From: Pyrus communis
Lineage: Eukaryota > Streptophyta > Magnoliopsida > Rosales > Rosaceae
Direction of reading: 5' to 3'
DNA: 64,000 nt
Assembly: GCF_963583255.1 (NCBI RefSeq)
Contig: NC_084803.1
Location: 22,976,428 to 23,040,427 of the forward strand
The translations under genes were made by a program, and so were the position numbers. Shown here piece after piece: positions 22,401 to 34,909 of the stretch (the first letter of the stretch is position 1; every line of letters begins with the position of its first letter). The notes beneath the pieces were generated by a model. The model was not told where the DNA came from. It was given only the letters and a program-made list of their open reading frames with translations, and searched no databases.

Positions 22401-23563
22401 ACTTAAAGCCTATGTGGCATTCATCATTAACCTATGCATGATTAATAAAAATATATCATTGATTAAGTCCAAAACAGTCATTGACATATGGCTTAATAGT
22501 AATTTTTTTTATTGACCTTTAACTAAATTACCTTTTATTTTATTAATAATTATCTCTTCAGTGATAAGATTTATTATAAAAATTAAATTTCTTCTTAATT
22601 ATTTTATTATTATTATTTTATATTTTTTTTTTTTTGTTATTTCTTCTTCTTGCTCCTGCTTTAAACCCCGTTTATAGATTCTATTTTTAATTTTTATAAT
22701 CAACATATATCACAGGTTAATTATATTTATCTACTTATATAACTGATTATTTTTTATAATCAACGTAGCACAAACTAATGTGTCTTGCTTGTAGGTTTTT
22801 TTATTTTTTATTTTTATTTTTATTTTTTTTTTATTTTTTTTATTTTTAGGTTTCATATCTCACTAATGGGTATAATATACAGTGATATATTTGTTACTTG
22901 AGTTATGGTAGAATGTTTTGCAGATAGATTTATGTTAGTATATTAGTTTTTTTTTGTTATAAGATATTAATTAGATATTTTGGAGTTGGAAATTGCATAA
23001 TATTAGAAGATTTTAATTGATATTTAACATTTTTAGAAAAAATAAAATGAGTATAAAAGAAATAAAAGCATATAATTAGATAATTAGACTCACTCCTAAA
23101 AACACTCTATATTTTTTTACTTGAATTTAAAAGCCCCTAATTAAAAAAGCTTCGGTCAATTTTTTTAAATTAAAAATCATATTAAACTTTTATTTAATAA
23201 AAATGATTTAAAATTTAATGTAAAAAGGACAAAACCATCAGACTCACATAAAAATAATCGTGTAAGTGGTGTCTACAGCTCCCACATGGATTTTTGACAT
23301 CTTTGCACACCTATGCCCGTAGCCCACGCACCAACATTGATAACCATTTTTTTTCTTCCTATGTGGCAGTTTCTTGTGGCGTCCACCTCTCTCTCTTTCC
23401 CTCTCTTTCCCCTCTCTTAGAGCATGTCTACCGGTTGGTAGAAGGCAAGAGTACAAGAGTAAGGACATGTAAGTTGCCCTTGATATTCACCCTGATAGGA
23501 CTTGTTTCTGTGTAACTCTACCAGTTTGAAAATTGCAAGAGCAAGAGCAAGTACTATGCACAA

Positions 23564-23571
<8 letters not shown>

Positions 23572-23602
<31 letters not shown>
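23572..23602. repeat. (TA)n microsatellite
   Basis: An alternating TA run of about 15 units. Confidence 0.9.
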
Positions 23603-23606
<4 letters not shown>

Positions 23607-24009
23607 ATGCTTTGAAAATAAAACGATTGTTTAATTCTAATAAATTGTTTCAAATACAAGACAAAAGCATAGTATTACAACAAAGATAATTAATTTTTTT
23701 TAAAAAAGCAAAAAACTCCTTTAATAATATAACCAACTACAACATGGAAACATTGTTATCCTTAATAGCATTTAACTTAGGGGATAAAATGTCGATTATT
23801 CACGAGTTAGGATGTGAGCCATATTTTAGCTTTAGAAATAAATTCAACCAAGATATGGTGGAAAATAAAATTAAAATTATTTGGAACTGATTACACAATA
23901 CATCGTGTAACAAAATCTTACATAAAATTTATCGAATACGCAGCGGAATAACTATGGTGCACAAATTAATTCATAACAAGAACTACGAATTAAATAATAA
24001 TTAAATTGT

Positions 24010-24181
24010 AACAATTCTTTTAAGGAAAAACTAATGAAAAGAGTTTGAAAATTTTGAGTTTTAATGATATGGACAAAATAAAGGTTAAAGTGAATAGTAC
24101 CAGGATTGACTTTTTAGTGTAAAAATGTGATTTTTCGTTAAAGTGAACAGTACTATGGGCTTTTCGTTAAAACTCCCTTCT
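24010..24181 (-). mobile_element. Short interspersed repeat (MITE or SINE type)
   Basis: On the minus strand it reads AAAAGCCCATAGTACTGTTC, then ACTTTAACGAAAAATCACA, then AAAAAGTCAATCCTGGTACT and ATTCACTTTAACCTTTATTT. Related words (CATAGTACTGTTCACTTTAA and CTGGTACTATTCACTTTAA) recur within it. I recognise it as a repeat found many times in apple and related genomes. Its class and exact ends are uncertain. Confidence 0.6.
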
Positions 24182-24399
24182 TTCAAATGCATGAAATATA
24201 CGCAAATGAGATGGATGAATGTACTTACTCCCTTCTAACCTCGCTAACACACACGTAAAGCATCCAAGCCTACACGTCTCATGCCATGTTATTACCACTT
24301 GGCTTCGAATACCATAGAATATGAGTTAACTCCTGTTCATCCCTTAAACCTAATTTTTGTAATTAAACTCTCAGTTTCCACTTTATTAAATAGGCATTT

Positions 24400-26140
24400 C
24401 CCTTGACGTCCAATTATATACTTAAGCCTTTCCCCTGACGCAATCCTCTTAGCAACGGTCGTGGCCACCTTCGGAGCAGCAGGTTTCAGAGGCTCAAATT
24501 CAACAGTTTTTTTATTCCCTTTGGGAGAAATCAGATGAACGACAAGTTTTTCTCTCTAGCTGACGCCCGACCCACATGGACCTCAACCTACAACTTTCTC
24601 TCCTCAACAACATGGGCATGTGTCCAGCCTACCAAGCACAATGCGTCACTCCTAAGTTGTGGCTCCAGGCACGCAATTCATGGCCCATGAAGCCTGGCAT
24701 GTGGCCCAGGTCACAAGCAAGAAAGATGGCACTTGTTCCTCTTTCTCTCTCGTCATCCACGATATAACAGGCCCAAGCCTGCCTCGTCAAACTTGGCCCA
24801 CGCCAAGCTGAAATCTTAAAGGGCTAGAGCCTCACGATTCGCCCAGCTCTGCGCCTAGTGCGCCGTTCACCTCGCCCACTCATAATCACCTTTGCTCGAG
24901 GCATTGAGTAACCTATGGTGAGACCTTAGCTGCTCCACACCATCCAACATGCCTGATTGATCCATGTTAAATTCAGACCCCCAGAAGAAGCTCGAGCCCC
25001 GTGGTTCACTCTGCATTGTGCCCTAGTGCCTTAAGTCACAGTCCCAAATGTGCAGCTGCCTTTGGTTTCAATTGAGTTGAGTAGCCCAAGCAATGGCCTT
25101 TGCCATGCCACATTTTCATCCCACACTGAGCCAGCTTTTAGCCTCTACTAGCCGACGTGCCGCACCACCCCGACAGCTGCCTCGTGGTAGCATCACCCAA
25201 CAAGACAAAGAAAATTACCTTTTTCTTACATTGGTGCGGCGCGTAGAAGAAGAACAACAATGAGAAACAACTCTTTACAAAGGCAAGAGAAGAAGAGAGT
25301 TAGGAGAGGGGAACAAATTTCCTCTAGTTTCTCTCTTCCTTGTTGGAATAAAGATTGTTCTCCAATTTTATTTAATCCCTTACTTAAGGCAGAATTAAAT
25401 AGGTATTAAGGAAACAACTCTACACACCCATGCAGCTTGAGATTTCTACACCTACTGCCATTTTCTTACGTTCAGCCCAGTAGGTGTGAGGGGCATTTGT
25501 GGAGCTTAAAATAATCCCAAAAATTCTAAAGGCGACATGTGGACTTTTGCTTAAGAAAGACAATATTGCTCTCATTAAATGGACAGGCTCCTCAGATACT
25601 CCCATGCGCAGTTCACACCCCTAAAGGTCCTTGCAGCTGAATACGACTGCCCAAAGCTCACTTGCCCTTAGGAAGGAAAAGTCAAAGCATTAAAGATGAG
25701 GAGTAATTACCCAAATCCTATATTTAATACATTCCCCATTGAAGATTGATTCCATTCAAGTACGTAATCCTTATTTAAATAAATTATGGATAATTACTCC
25801 ATTATCTCAAGATATTATTTCCTATTTAATATCTTGATAATATTTCTCCATAAACCTTGGCCAATAATATGCCACCATGTGTAGGGTAAAACCCTAACAC
25901 CATGGCCGGCCCCTCTTATAAATACCTTTATCTCTACCAAATTTCAGTAAAATTTTGCTCCCTCTAAAAGCCCTAAACACTTACTCTTTTCAAAGAAACT
26001 AACTTAGGCATTGGAGATCCATTGGCCTAACCCCCCCTTCACCTTGTGGGCGCGTGAGGCTTAGGTCTTTGATCAAAGGTGTTGATTGTTTTGCAGGTGC
26101 ATTTTTGTCAAGATTGAAGATGGTGGAAATTTGCATCAAC
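24400..26140 (+). mobile_element. LTR-retroelement-derived sequence, probably an LTR near its end
   Basis: This is a long GC-richer stretch without coding frames. Its right part looks like an LTR: a TATA-like CCTCTTATAAATACC at about 25913-25927, then AACTTAGGCATTGGAGATCC at about 25999-26018, a word I associate with the U5 region of plant Tat-type Gypsy LTRs. A possible CA terminus lies in GCATCAACA near 26140. The start and target duplication were not found. Confidence 0.4.
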
Positions 26141-26859
26141 ACCCGGTGGATATGTTTATGGATAATCCTCGATAGTTAATTTGCGGTTATGAATATGGTT
26201 AACTTTCATGGTAATGAGGATGAGTATAACATTTCTGTCTCCAAACCGAACCGTTATTATCCCTACCTATGCCAAATATATAAGGCCCTGGCCCTGGCCC
26301 TCCCCATGGGTTGAGGAAATTGGGGCCTATGAGCGAGTCGCCCAGCCCAGTCCAATTTTTTGCTCTTTAATCATTTTCATTTGAATATAAAAACTGCTAA
26401 TGTTGTTGCATTGAATATAGGAATTTTTACTTTTATTAGTTGTCAGTTACCATTTCAACTATTTAGAAAGAGAGAAAAAAAAAACTACTATTTCAACTAT
26501 TTAGAAAGAAAAAAAACTACCATTTCAATTAAGGTGTTTGATAAATTAATATAGTCAATTAAATTGTCGAAGTAATAAAGAACAAGTTAATTATATTAAA
26601 GTTCAAAAGTATTTAAATCACATCTAGCTATATCAGTCTAGGATTAAGAACTAGGCTTAAGGGTTGTGCTTAGGCCCGACCAAGGGCCTAAAATGTCCTA
26701 CCAATTTAAAATGGGGCTGGATAAAGCCCGACCCTAAAATTGGGTTAGGCTAGCCTGCAACTCAAAAAAGGGTCAGGCTCGAGCCGATATATCGAGCCTC
26801 TAACATTTTTACAGTTTTGCTCGGAAGTGACGAGTTTGCAATCAATTTATTACTCAATT

Positions 26860-26945
26860 TTTGGGTTAGCAATAATATGATTCAAATTCATCTTTAACAA
26901 CAAGTAAAAATGAATACTACTAAAGCGTAGTACTAAATGACAACC
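26860..26945 (-). mobile_element. Diverged copy of the SINE-like repeat seen at 3.9 kb
   Basis: GGGTTAGCAATAATATGATT followed by CAAATTC and later GAATACTACTAAAGCGTAGT parallels the repeat at 3873-4035 (GGGCTAGCAATAATGTGGTT, CGAATTC, GGAATACCACTA) with many substitutions. Confidence 0.5.
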
Positions 26946-27401
26946 TTTTTCAAGTTTTAAAAGGAAAAATAAGGTACTTAAAAGTTAAAACTAAAAAACG
27001 TACCAAATACCAACATAATAAACCCAAAGGCTAAAAACCAAACTTGCTGTTTATCGTTCTCTTCCTCCTTTCGTTTGGAGTTTCTTGGAGTTCCTTTCCC
27101 AACTCAAATAAATAGTGCAAGTACGCCAAAAACACAGTTATATAACGTTGTTATTTCACGACCATTATCCTAGTTGGTCTGAGGTTCTTCTATTCAACTA
27201 ACTTATCTAATCCAACGGTCCAAAACCCCTTCCTGTTGGCCAATGTTTCTTCACCCCTTTACGTTGACTGGGTGTTGTTATCACACACGGATTCCGAAAC
27301 ACGTTTCCTCTCAATTTTCTTGACTAACTTGATTCCTTGTTGGGGTCATTTTTTCTTCATCTGCAGCAAAAGTTTGATCGAAAAGAAAGAACAGAAGAAA
27401 A

Positions 27402-29305
27402 ATGGTTCCGCAGACGATTGATTTGTTGAAGGAGCAGCTTCCGGTGCACCAAGAACCTCTGCTGCTCACCGGTCGCACCACCACCGGCCTTGTCCTCGTC
27501 GACGTCGTTAATGGCTTCTGCACCGTCGGTGCTGGCAATTTGGTAATTTCATTCTTCCCTTCCTCGCATTTTTTTCTTCCATGATCCAATCTATCAAACA
27601 CAATAAGATCTTGCTGACGTTGGCTAGAGTTTTTTTATGAAGTAGGGACTCCCCCTCCTCGTAGTTTAGATTAGAATATTGTTGCAATAATGAAAACAAA
27701 GGAATAAGATTTTTGATCTCAAGGATGAGATTGAATTAGATAACTCACCGGATTCAATTGGGAGGGATAAGTTTTCTTCGCGACTAACCATCTTCTTCGT
27801 TCAACTTAGACAACATTTGAAAGTTTCCGTTTATTCATTCCCTTAACTTGCGTTGAATCTACCGTGTTATCCAATCCAATTCAATCTTAGACACCAAACG
27901 AGGCCTATAAGTTTTTGTGCATATCATATTGATGTATGTGGGCATGGCATGTTATATTGAATAGGCACCAAGACAGCCTGATAAACAAATTTCTGAAATG
28001 GTGGAAGAGTCAGTCAGACTGGCCAGAGTTTTCTGTGACAAGAAATGGCCTGTTTTTGCTTTCCTTGATTCTCATCACCCTGACATTCCCGAGGATCCTT
28101 ACCCTCCCCATTGCATTGTTGGAACTGATGAATCAAATCTAGTCCCAGGTACCCTTTTGTTCCTTCTTCGTTTATGTTTTTCGTTCTGTTTTTCTTCCCG
28201 GTTGTTGCAGTACCTACTATATAATTTATGGGTTAGCTTAATTCACTTTCTTTGTCTTGATATTTTAGTAGCTCTCTTTTAATTATATAATTACATACAC
28301 AGCCCTGCAATGGTTGGAGAACGAACCAAACGTGACACTTAGACGTAAAGATTGCATTGACGGGTTTCTAGGATCGATTGAGAAAGATGGCTCAAATATG
28401 TTTATTAATTGGGTTCAAAGTAATCAGATCAAAGCGGTAAGCATTTCCTAAACCCCAAAATGTGTTCATCCCCTTGTGATTTGCAGTTTGTATTTGATGT
28501 TGACTCGTTTAGTTGGTGCCCTTTGAAGTTCTGTTATCCCTGTCTAATTTTGCTGTTTCTTGTTCTTGTTTTTAAAGATCTTGGTTGTAGGAATATGCAC
28601 GGATATATGTGTGCTAGACTTCGTATGTACCACTTTGTCTGCAAGAAATCGTCGTTTTCTTGCCCCTCTGGAGGATGTCATTGTGTATTCCCATGGTTGT
28701 GCCACTTTTGATATTCCAGTTGAGATTGCAAAAACCGCCGAAGATGTTATAGCTCATCCCCAGGTACTTCGGATAAATCTTTATATCGCGACTCGTTCTC
28801 TTGTTCTGATATGTATTTTTGGCTACATCAGATTGAGACAACACTGAAAATTGAACGTCAAAAGGAAATCTGGTAAAGTAAGCAGCAGGTATAAACAAGG
28901 CAATTAGAGAAATCTGACTTCTTTCCGCATCTTCTTGCCTTTATTTTTGGGTTTGCTGTGTCAATCAGATATGAATTCTCGGACAAAATACCTATATCTG
29001 TCATCTTTGTGTGTTCTCCGAGTGGATATTCTTGTTAGGTCAGCAATGAATATATTAAGATGCTAAGTTTTGAAGTGACAGTAGATAAAGATAATCCCAT
29101 AATCCCATTATGATCCATCATCAACGGCAGAATGCTAGAATCTACTGCTTGCTATTAAATATTTGTTATTCAAACAATAGAGCTCTTCATGTTTGAAATT
29201 TTATTGTCTTTCCAGGAGCTAATGCATCACATAGGCCTTTACATGTCCAAAGGAAGAGGAGCAAAGGTAGTATCAGAAGTGTCATTCGATACAAAAGAGC
29301 CATGA
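27402..29305 (+). CDS. NIC1: Nicotinamidase 1 (NAD salvage)
   Basis: This enzyme hydrolyses nicotinamide to nicotinate and ammonia, the entry step of the plant NAD salvage cycle. It belongs to the isochorismatase-like cysteine hydrolases. Five exons (27402-27542, 27965-28148, 28303-28436, 28578-28763, 29216-29305) join in frame to 244 residues, the normal plant length. The catalytic triad is visible: Asp34 in GLVLVDVVNGF, Lys124 in LRRKDCIDGF and Cys164 in GICTDICV. The likely metal ligands Asp82, His84 and His96 lie in LDSHHPD and PPHC. The C-terminal ELMHHIGLYMSKGRGA is also typical of NIC1. All borders are GT/AG, and no stop or frameshift is seen, so the gene appears functional. It is convergent with the NET2-type gene, whose stop is about 750 bp downstream. 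Confidence 0.95.
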
Positions 29306-30057
29306 TCCTATAGATTGGCATTGAGGCCTTCTCTTTCACGAGGGGAGCTGTTTCTAAAGAGGGAAAGGATGTTATCTATACGGTGAGTTGCCTTGATTAG
29401 GCAGCTTGAGCGTGGGAGATTACATTAAAGGTTAGCGAAAAGTGGTGCGTGTTTAGAAATCCTGAGTGCTATATGACTATGGCTTGGTGGCTGGAAGGGT
29501 AACAGAATAAAGATTTTAGCATTAGATTTGTGCCCAGTAATGTATAGGAAAGCTTTACATTATTCACTATAGTTTGCTGAATAATAAGGCGATTGTTTGA
29601 TCGTGTATGGCGTTCGTCCTTATGTTATTACTCTATTATGTGGAATGGAAGCCTGCAGTTTCATGCTTGATTAAGTTTCAATTGTAAATGAGCTCGTGTG
29701 ATTCATTGTGTGTTCATCCGAGTTGTAGGAGGAAAGTTTTCTTATCAGCAATGTCTGATAGGGTTTCATCTGATTCTAATATGGAGAAATTTAAAGCATT
29801 TGGAAATCCAATGGAACATAATGTATAAAAATTGAAGACCATGATTTAATGGTAATTAGATGGCTTAAATGCTCCTGCTGTTTGATACTTTACAAGCTAC
29901 AATAATGTATGGTAATTAAATGACATGTTCTCCCCGACAAAAAAAACGAAAGGGAAGGAGACCTAAAAGAAAAGGAAAAACTCACAGAAATCTGTCGAAA
30001 TACCGTTCAAAAGTTGAAAAGAAAGCAAAGAAAACAAAACGTCCACAATGAAACGAT
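29306..30057. other. Convergent 3' region between NIC1 and NET2-type gene
   Basis: This holds the 3' UTRs of NIC1 (plus) and of the NET2-type gene (minus). I see no other gene. Confidence 0.6.
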
Positions 30058-33000
30058 CTACAGCTGAGATGATTTAGCTTTTGAATCTTGGTATCTCTTA
30101 TGCATTGCAGGGGCCACAATGGCGAAGATTGATCGCTTTTGCTTCTTTGGTGCTACGCCAAATATAAATGACTGTAAGGGCACTCGGGAACGACTCTCTG
30201 AGTGGGCTAGCTGTGGGGCTGGTTGCTTCTTTGATCCAGCGAGCCTGTAATCCTCATTCAACTTTGCCGTACTTTTATCTATTTCAAGTTGGAGTGCGTT
30301 CACGTGATCCAATCCCGCTTGCAACTCGTCCGCAACCTTGTTATTCTCTTGTTTCATATTTAAAATCTCGCCTTGGAACTTTGCGGCTTGATAGCTTGTA
30401 AACTTGAAGTCACCGTCCTCGGCACTTGTCTTCAAAGCCTTTGTTATTTCTTCTTGAATGCTGCACAAAGACTTGAATCTGCACTGCAGCTCGTCTTTCA
30501 GTAGTGCACCCTTTTCCAACCAAACATTCAGTTCAGTCTGTATCTCCATTAGGTGCTGGTATATCGGTCGTGCATCTGATTTCATAGAATATTTTGCATG
30601 ACTACTTCCGTCTTGTTTCTTTCGTTTCTCCTCAAGCTTGGATATCTCAGACTGCAAATCTTGGACGGTTGTTTCAAATTGTTGTACTTGGTGGAATGAA
30701 GTGCTAAATTTTAACCAGAAATCCAGGTTCTCCTCCAACAGTTCATCAATGTTCGAACGGAATTTTATTTCTATTTCCGAAGTTCCCTCAAATTGATCAT
30801 CCTCTTTCTTATCTGCTGAACTACTCGTTAGGGTCTGCGGGTGATCTAAAGCTTTAAACTCTTCTGAGTCTTTGGTTTTGCCTAAACTCTGTAACAGAAG
30901 ATCCAGTTTCTTATGCAACGATTTAATCTCTTCATCCTTCATGGCACTGGCACTCTTCAATTCTTTCATCTGCACTGATGTTTCAAAGAGGTCGTTCTCG
31001 GCTTCACTGAATTTCTTCTTCAGATCCTTGTAGTTCCGAAGTGTTATCGTGTACTGTGTCAATAGAATCTTTTCTTTGTCCTCCATCCCATTCACAAACA
31101 ATTTCTGCCAGTCTGGCTCATCTTCGTTCCTTGTTGATTGTTCCTCAACTTCGTTATTAATTTCCGGGGATTCATAAACATCTTTTCCTTGATTTTCAGC
31201 AGAAGTACTGAGAGCATCTGCAGTTTTTACAGAACCATGAGAAGGATTTTCTATTTCCTTGTGTTCTGTGGACTCTTTTGATGGTCTCCCTTCATCCAGA
31301 GATTCTTCATCTTTTTGCTGTGAAACTGTAGCCTTCAGTTCCTTATCTGACTTCGCTTCCTGTACTACCTTGGAGCCAGTGACAGGATTTACCGCATTAT
31401 TAATTTCCGGGCATTTAGAAACATCTTTTCCTTGATCCGCAGCAGAAGTACTAAGAGCATCTGTGGCTTTTACAGAACCATCATTCGACTTTTCTATTTC
31501 CTTATGTTCTGTGGACTCTTTTAACGGTCTCACTTCAGGTGGAAGTTCTTCATCTTTTTGTAGTGAAACTGTAGGCTTCAGTTCCTCATCTGACTTTGCT
31601 TCCTCCAGTACCTTGGATCCAGCAACAGGATGGACCACATTTTCTTCTCCTTCAAGAGATTTCTGCAACTTGGTTTCCACAAGAGATTCCTCTTTTGTTT
31701 CTGATGAGCCTGTGACCTTGACCTCCTCATCTGGCTTCACGGTTTCCAGTTTATGAGAAATGTGATCAAGATTACAAGTTGCTTCGGTAAAATGTGTCTG
31801 AAGGTTGTCATTCTGGTTTTCAACACGCCAGTTAAGATCCTGAACTTGATGCAGCTTTTCCTCCAATTCCTTCAGCTTTTTGCTCAAGTCTTCCTTGTCA
31901 CCTATGAGAGTAGCCTTGTCACCTCCCAGATTTTTAATCTGTTCATGAATCTCGTCATTTTCGCTTCTTAATCTCTTGACTAGAGCAGTCTGTGATGAAA
32001 CTGCACTTTCTAAACTAATCACCTTAGTCACTAGCTCGTCAATCTTATCTGCCATTTCCGAAACAGTGAGAGATGAATCGGGTGCAGCGTCATAGTGTTC
32101 CTTAATTTTCGCCCGTAATAACTCTAGTCTCTGTCTCTGTTGAGTTGCCTTGTCCACTTCCTGGTCCAAGCTTTTGTCATTTTCTTCATTTACAGATTCA
32201 TCCTTTGCATTTGGATTTTCCGGATTTGTTTGATCAGGATGAAACTCATTCTTAAGAGTCTCTAAGTTCTTCCGGGCATCCTTAACCCTTTTCGACTCAA
32301 CCCTTGCTTCCTCAGCTGTACTTTCCTGTTTCGCCTGCAAGTCAACCAATGTATCTTGGCATGACTTCAAAGCAGCAGCTGCCATCAAATTCCGAGCCTC
32401 GTTATCTTCAATGACCATACCCTCACCAAATTCATCTTGCAAGCTGCATACTTTCTCCTGCATGCCCTTGATTTGGTTCTCGATTGCCCAGAACTTTGCA
32501 AGTCCATTCTCATACGAACTTTTTACAAACTCTTTCTCCGTTTGTAGAGACAGAATCTGTTTCTGCGTCTTGTCAATCTCTTCACGTGCCTGAGGTTTGG
32601 TCAAGCCGGATTTAGGAACTGTTTTAGCAGACAAGGATTTCATTGATCGCTGGGGCTCCAGCTTATTTTTCGATGTTGTTTTCGTGAGAAGACTCCTTAA
32701 ATCCTTAGTAGGACCCTTTGGGGGGACCTCTGGGATGCTCCATTTTGAGATATCTGGAGGCCTTCTAGGCATTTTAGGTGAGGGATATTCATCTTCGTCA
32801 TCCATCGCAAACTGAACTTGTTCCGGGAAAACAGAAGCGATTGTGTTGTTGGCATTTTGTAGCTCTGTTGAAATGTGATCATACCGCTCAGCCAAGGAGC
32901 GGTAAGCTCTGTAGGTTTCCTCGACAAATTGTATCAGCTCCGGTCTATTTTTGAAGTACATTTCTGCTCTCTTGGCAAAGGAGTCTCCATCCTCTTGAAT

Positions 33001-33850
33001 GAGTCTAAGTACTGTTTGTACCTTTTCCTCCATATCTGCAATATCCATAACACTGTATATTCAATTTCCAGCAGATAGATGCAACTTCTTTTCGGGCAAC
33101 CGAAATTATAGTGTACAACTCAAATACAAGAAGATACGTAACTATTTGGTTCACAGAAAACTCTGGAAGTTCAAGAAACATGTTTATAAATATTGCGTTT
33201 TGAGAAGATCTGATTCAAGAACAAGAAAAAGTGCAGTATTTTCTGCGAAACCTTCGACTATTAATGGTAAGCCATATTGTTTCAAATAAACCAATATCAA
33301 ATAAACAGATTTTTGTTTTTATCAGCTGCAAAATTTGGAAGAAGATTTGATTCGATTGAACTATGAAGTCGTTCATAATTCTCTGAGTTTAGTTTATATT
33401 TTATGAACCAAACAAATTGAGTTAAATTTTGTAATAGTGAGTAACGAAGACACATTCTATCTGAATCCATTTAGATCAAAATCCAAAATATGATATGATA
33501 GCAATAATGTTTGTGACTCTGAAAATATGGACATAGCCAAATCATCAAAACATAGCCAATAAACAAGAACCTAATAAAGTCGTAAAAAAACCAGAAGATT
33601 GGTTAAGAGCGGATATGATTAGATTATGTTCAGGGTTCGATCCCTCCTCATGGGACCCAGAAGATTGGTTAAGAGCGGATACGATTAGGTTATGTTCAGG
33701 GTTCGATCCCTCCTTATGGGACCCAAAATAACAGAAATGGGGAGGTAGGTAGGTACCTTGAAGATTCTGCTCGAGCCATTTGGATTGCTTAGTTCTGATG
33801 TGGCTGGCCCACCACCACGAATATGCATTGCTTGCAGCTCTCTGCAACAT
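30058..33850 (-). CDS. NET2: NETWORKED 2-type actin-binding protein
   Basis: This is a plant NET-family protein. The N-terminal NAB domain binds F-actin and the long coiled-coil tail links it to membranes. NET2 members act mainly in pollen. Exon 1 (33757-33850) encodes MLQRAASNAYSWWWASHIRT to NLQ. Exon 2 (30058-33035) continues DMEEKVQTVLRLIQEDGDSF. Together they give 1,023 residues. The Trp-rich NAB domain covers about residues 10-90 (WWWASHIRTKQSKWL, FAKRAEMYFKNRPELI, YRAYRSLAERYDHIS). A KWSIPEVPP motif and extended coiled coils follow. The open frame at 33036-33048 that would start with MDIAD is intron: the acceptor TTGCAG ends at 33036. Residues 499-579 and 580-660 are a tandem duplication. 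The intron carries a tandem tRNA-like repeat. The paralog (A to D) is not resolved. Confidence 0.93.
31150..31635 (-). repeat. In-frame 243-bp tandem duplication in the NET2-type gene
   Basis: Two adjacent 81-codon units, 31393-31635 and 31150-31392, align without gaps. At the protein level 57 of 81 positions are identical by my count. Conserved blocks are GSKV..EAKSD, KESTEHKEIE, DALSTSA and PEINN. Confidence 0.92.
33593..33724 (+). repeat. Tandem 66-bp tRNA-like units in the NET2-type intron
   Basis: Two copies (33593-33658, 33659-33724) differ at only a few bases. Each contains TTGGTTAAGAGCGG, loosely like a polymerase III A box, and GGGTTCGATCCC, a good match to the B box. They look like a duplicated tRNA-derived or SINE fragment, not a folded tRNA gene. 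Confidence 0.7.
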
Positions 33851-34909
33851 CTTTCTGCTTTCTTCTTCTTCCTCCTCTTCAGACCAAAACCATGCAACCC
33901 TTCTTCTCTAAACCAAACACCAACAATATTAACTAACTTAATTATTGTTATTATTATGTTTAATTAGGGAAATTAAAAGAAAAGAAAATACAGACAGACA
34001 GACAGACACACATACACACAGAGATGGAGGAAGAACGTGCATGGGAACGCGTGCGTGCATGCCCCCAACCTTGGCATTCTTTCTAATACTAGGATCATGG
34101 AGGGGAGTAAACCTCGCTCCGAATGTTTTGTCAAAGCTCTTCCTTTTTCTGAAAAAAATTAAATTAAATTCAAAGGATACCAAAAATGAAAAATATAAAA
34201 TAAAGTCCCTCAATAGAAGGAACCCCACTTGGCAGGTTTGCTTTTTCCAGTGGCACCCTTTTACTCTTCATCCTTTTCTCGTTTTTTGAAAAAATTGAAA
34301 AAAAAAAAAAAAAAAAAAGTAAGGTTAGAAAGATTAAATTTTTGGGTAAAATTTTCTAAACTAAATGATATGAAAGTTGATGATTGAATTATTACTTAAA
34401 CGTTAATGCACATACCCATTTTTTATTGGTAATACATTATTTGGTTTACAAATTTAGTCTTCCTAACTTTACTGAAAAAAAATAGGGATGTTTTGATATA
34501 GACGCTTTGAAATTCTTAGATTTAACATCCATAGCTTTGAGACTTTTGATCAAACATTCTTATCTAATTTTTAATAACAAAAATTACATATATTTGGTTT
34601 ACCAATCAAATGACAAATTACTATCACCTAAATCCTATATATTATCCCATAATTCATTTCAAATGACACTTTTCATTACTCAAATAAAAAATATCATTAA
34701 AATTCTAAAAATACAACTAACATCCTATTAAACATAACGTACCAATTATGGACATGATATATGAATGCACATATGTATTAAACATAACGTACCAATAACT
34801 TGGTACATTATATAATCTTAGTTTTGGTACGTATTAATATTTTGGTACATTACAGATTACTAATTTTGGTACGTTATGTTATTCTTGTTTTAGTATGTAC
34901 CATGGTATT
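33851..34909. other. Upstream region of the NET2-type gene and spacer
   Basis: The 5' UTR and promoter of the NET2-type gene lie here (minus strand). Also seen are GACA/CA repeats at about 33990-34020, an A run at about 34299-34318, and from about 34770 a degenerate array of TTTTGGTACRTTA words that continues across the Gypsy insertion. Confidence 0.5.

Larger units (their letters stand above)
22401..27401. other. Intergenic, AT-rich and repeat-derived
   Basis: 22.4-23.3 kb is extremely AT-rich with no gene. A (TA)n run lies at 23572-23602, a Rosaceae-type short repeat at about 24010-24181, an LTR-like sequence at about 24.4-26.1 kb and a SINE remnant at 26860-26945. About 27.0-27.4 kb is the upstream region of NIC1. 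Confidence 0.5.

Noticed and set aside
33036..33048. Start of the NET2-type protein at an ATG giving MDIAD
   Set aside because: These bases are the end of the intron. The acceptor TTGCAG precedes the true exon, and exon 1 at 33757-33850 supplies the Trp-rich family start.
33593..33724. tRNA genes
   Set aside because: B box-like words are present, but no acceptor stem or anticodon arm could be folded.
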